A stretch of DNA of 64,000 nucleotides from Augochlora pura (lineage: Eukaryota; Arthropoda; Insecta; Hymenoptera; Halictidae), in the NCBI RefSeq assembly GCF_028453695.1, contig NC_135773.1, positions 14,632,001 through 14,696,000 on the forward strand. Direction: 5' to 3'. How positions within the stretch are numbered: the first letter of the stretch is position 1; the number at the start of each line of letters is the position of its first letter. Both the position numbers and the translations under genes were made by a program. Under the pieces are notes generated by a model, which searched no databases, was not told the origin of the DNA, and was given only the letters and a program-made list of their open reading frames with translations. This document shows positions 62,232-64,000 of the stretch, one piece after another.

Positions 62232-62370
62232 GTGAAATAACAGAGAGGTAAAGCGAGCGGAAAGTAAAACGGGGTATATAAAGAAGAATAAAAGGGAAGA
62301 AGAAAGGAGAAAGAGATATCGCGGGGCTGGAAGAACGAGGAGGAAAAAAGGTGGTGGGAGCAAAAGGGAA
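62232..62370. other. Polypurine tract, ~140 bp
   Basis: GGAAGAAGAAAGGAGAAAGA and AGGAGGAAAAAAGGTGGTGG on the + strand with few pyrimidines. Frames on the opposite strand are Leu/Phe/Ser-rich and not credible. Confidence 0.65.
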
Positions 62371-62994
62371 TTATGAAATACAGGCACGTAGCGGAACCGT
62401 ATTTATCTTTTATGCCACTTACAGATGCAAGCAAGGGCGAGACAAAACATTGTCGTGCCGTTTTGACTTTTTACTATTTCCATATAAAGGGATGATTCAC
62501 GGACGCGACTCCCTTTGTCCGTCGCTCGTTCTTTTGTACATGTCGATCGAGACGCTCGAGGCACACGAGGTGTTAATATTCATCGGGCCGCGTACGCAGC
62601 GATCCCTGGCCGAAGCCCACGATCCGACTGGACGAGTGTCACGATCACGATCGTTCGCGGAGCCACACGGTCATGCTAACGAAGAGGAATCCGAAAGCAG
62701 ACAGTACGCCGAGTCCACGGAGGCGGTCGGATCGTAAGTCACGACTCGTCAGACCACTGACCGGCAGAAAGAGTTTACGAGGCGAGCCTAGGCCGAGCCA
62801 GTTAGTTCCACCTGGCAGTAAAAGGTGTAGTTAAGTGTCCTGAAATATCGTCTAAAGCTCGGCCAAGATGCTCGGCCCTCGACTGTTCGCTTCTCGCTGC
62901 TCGCTCAGAGGTCCATCCACGAACTATTTTCGATTCTATTTATCGGCCACTTATCGACATTGTTATTAGATCGCGGATTTTTTACATGTACGAC

Positions 62995-63590
62995 AAGGGC
63001 ATAGCCGATTAAGGTGGTCAAAACTGCCCTTGGAGGTTTTTCAATGAGTCATACACCGTTCGATAGCTGACCAATAAAAACTCATCACTGCAAAATTTTA
63101 ACCCTGTTACTTGTCCGTGTGGGTAGTTACAGGGTAATTTAGATTTCGCGGTTTTCCGGCATTTTTCCACCATTAGCGGCTATCTAAAATTTTGAAAAAA
63201 ATGTGGCTTATTTTGGACATTAAACCGCCTGTTATAGAACTGTTTCAGATTTTTCAGTTGCAAGCTGTGATTAGCAAAAATGAAAAACCCCCAAAAAATC
63301 GGAAAATTGAAGATTTCTCACTTTTATATACTAAAATGGCTCGTGTACTCAATTTTTCTCAGATTTTTTATTCGCCTGCAACATTGTCAAAAAAAATGAA
63401 AACCCGATGTGTCGATGTTTTTTGCTGTCAGAATGAAGCTACTACTTTTCTAGTTTACCACGAGTGTGGATTAAGTAATTTTAAACGTTATTACATCGAA
63501 ACAAACAATTTTTTAACCCTGAAAATGCAAATTAAGCGAGCAAAAAAATTGTAACGAGCAGAATGTAGGCCGAAATGTTTCCACTCATTA
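62995..63590. repeat. Unrecognised AT-rich, repeat-like segment
   Basis: About 600 bp unlike its neighbours: A and T homopolymers on one strand, phrases such as AAAACCCCCAAAAAATCGG, and an imperfect hairpin in ACCCTGTTACTTGTCCG and GGGTAGTTACAGGGT (63101-63136). An ATG-to-stop frame of 120 codons (63192-63554) has no recognised motif. The composition and sharp edges suggest a dispersed repeat, but no second copy lies in the window. Confidence 0.4.
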
Positions 63591-63600
63591 CAACTCAATC

Positions 63601-63645
63601 GGTTAGTGCAATGGTTAGAGCCTGCGATTTAACGATCGTGTTAGG
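63601..63645 (+). repeat. tRNA-like A-box fragment (SINE-like or decayed tRNA)
   Basis: TAGTGCAATGG at 63604-63614 fits the RNA polymerase III A-box pattern TRGYNNARNGG, and the next bases TTAGAGCCTGCGATTTAAC look like the D arm and anticodon arm of a tRNA. No B box (GGTTCRANYCC) or acceptor stem follows; a T run appears near 63650 instead. It is therefore a fragment, not a working tRNA gene. Confidence 0.4.
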
Positions 63646-63672
63646 TTTATTTTTTTATTCCAATCGATAATG

Positions 63673-63872
63673 CAGTAAATTCTCTTCAATTGTCCCTCAA
63701 CTTGTAAGGAAAAGTGGACAGTTTGGGAAGAAGAGATACGACTATTTGAGCCTTATGGATCGTTTCTATAGTTATTGACCATCGGCGATTAATCGAACAA
63801 TCGTATCTGCCCTTCCCAAATTGTCCATTTCTGTTTACAGACAATTAAGGACAATTGGGGAGAATTGACTGT
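63673..63872. mobile_element. 200-bp fold-back MITE with ~70-bp inverted arms
   Basis: The left arm (63673-63741) starts CAGTAAATTCTCTTCAATTG and the right arm (63801-63872) ends so that its reverse complement is CAGTCAATTCTCCCCAATTG. Arms also share GTGGACAGTTTGGGAAG against ATGGACAATTTGGGAAG and GAGATACGA against CAGATACGA. The loop is about 60 bp. CAGT ends recall Tc1/mariner-type MITEs, but a TA duplication is not clear (left flank ends TG, right flank begins TA), so the superfamily is not certain. Confidence 0.8.
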
Positions 63873-64000
63873 AACTTCAAACAGTTGGAAAGAGTGCATG
63901 CAATTAATTAAACGATCTTACTATTTGCTATTCTATCAACTCATTCCATCTTAATACATAAAATCTGCTCTTTAGAAATAGCTGGTATCTGTTTGGTATA

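Larger units (their letters stand above)
57152..62994. other. Unique DNA apart from one MITE and repeat tracts
   Basis: Frames at 57200-57590, 58555-58932, 60161-60478, 60702-61303 and 62351-62737 were inspected. None shows a domain, and most have an equally long partner on the other strand. GGTATCATC is doubled at 61724-61742. Confidence 0.5.

Noticed and set aside
63192..63554. 120-codon frame
   Set aside because: Low-complexity AT-rich DNA in a probable repeat; no motif seen. Described as part of the segment, not as a gene.

Overview
The window looks like non-coding DNA from an insect chromosome, most likely a hymenopteran (bee, ant or wasp). Support comes from eukaryotic-style base composition in patches, with CpG-dense G+C-rich stretches (tcgcga, gacgcg, ggccgcgg) alternating with AT-rich ones. 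Many (CT)n tracts, CpG-rich pentamer repeats such as GACGC and GGCGC, a Tc1-like transposon and numerous short TTAA-bounded repeats fit the same picture. The taxon is an inference. There are no bacterial operons, ribosome binding sites or phage genes.

I recognise no host protein-coding gene. Almost all open frames of 60-210 codons are low-complexity (Arg-Glu or Ser-Leu runs from CT repeats), Arg-rich readings of CpG-rich DNA, or open on both strands. The window is best read as a gene desert or the inside of a very long intron. The only convincing protein is a Tc1 transposase.

Layout. 1-12.8 kb: unique mosaic DNA with CT and GACGC microsatellites. 12.8-13.8 kb: pyrimidine-rich degenerate array with a ~135-bp period. 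13.8-19.8 kb: mostly unique, with one TTAA element (15.25 kb) and a perfect hairpin (18.55 kb). 19.8-20.3 kb: two minisatellites. 20.3-33 kb: mostly unique, with a CpG-rich patch at 26.3-26.8 kb. 33.0-34.0 kb: two adjoining TTAA elements, then a CpG-rich patch that could be a promoter or 5' leader. 35.9-36.1 kb: ~100-bp tandem duplication. 38.3-39.8 kb: two TTAA elements and four CACGTG E-boxes. 43.2-44.4 kb: TA microsatellite, two TTAA elements and a 33-bp minisatellite. 45.0-48.85 kb: a composite repeat block with a 1694-bp Tc1 element inside one of its units. 49.6-50.1 kb: a TTAA element nested inside an older relative. 52.8-53.0 and 62.2-62.4 kb: polypurine tracts. 56.2 and 58.2 kb: two more TTAA elements. 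63.0-63.9 kb: an unrecognised repeat-like segment, a tRNA-like A box and a 200-bp fold-back MITE.

How the parts relate. Mobile DNA is the main content. The short elements bounded by TTAA with CCC/GGG-type ends look like non-autonomous piggyBac-type MITEs, and several carry a subterminal palindrome. The Tc1 copy keeps its catalytic triad, both 227-bp inverted repeats and its TA duplication, but one lost base near the 3' end of the transposase breaks the C-terminus. All calls come from reading the sequence by eye; no database search was run.
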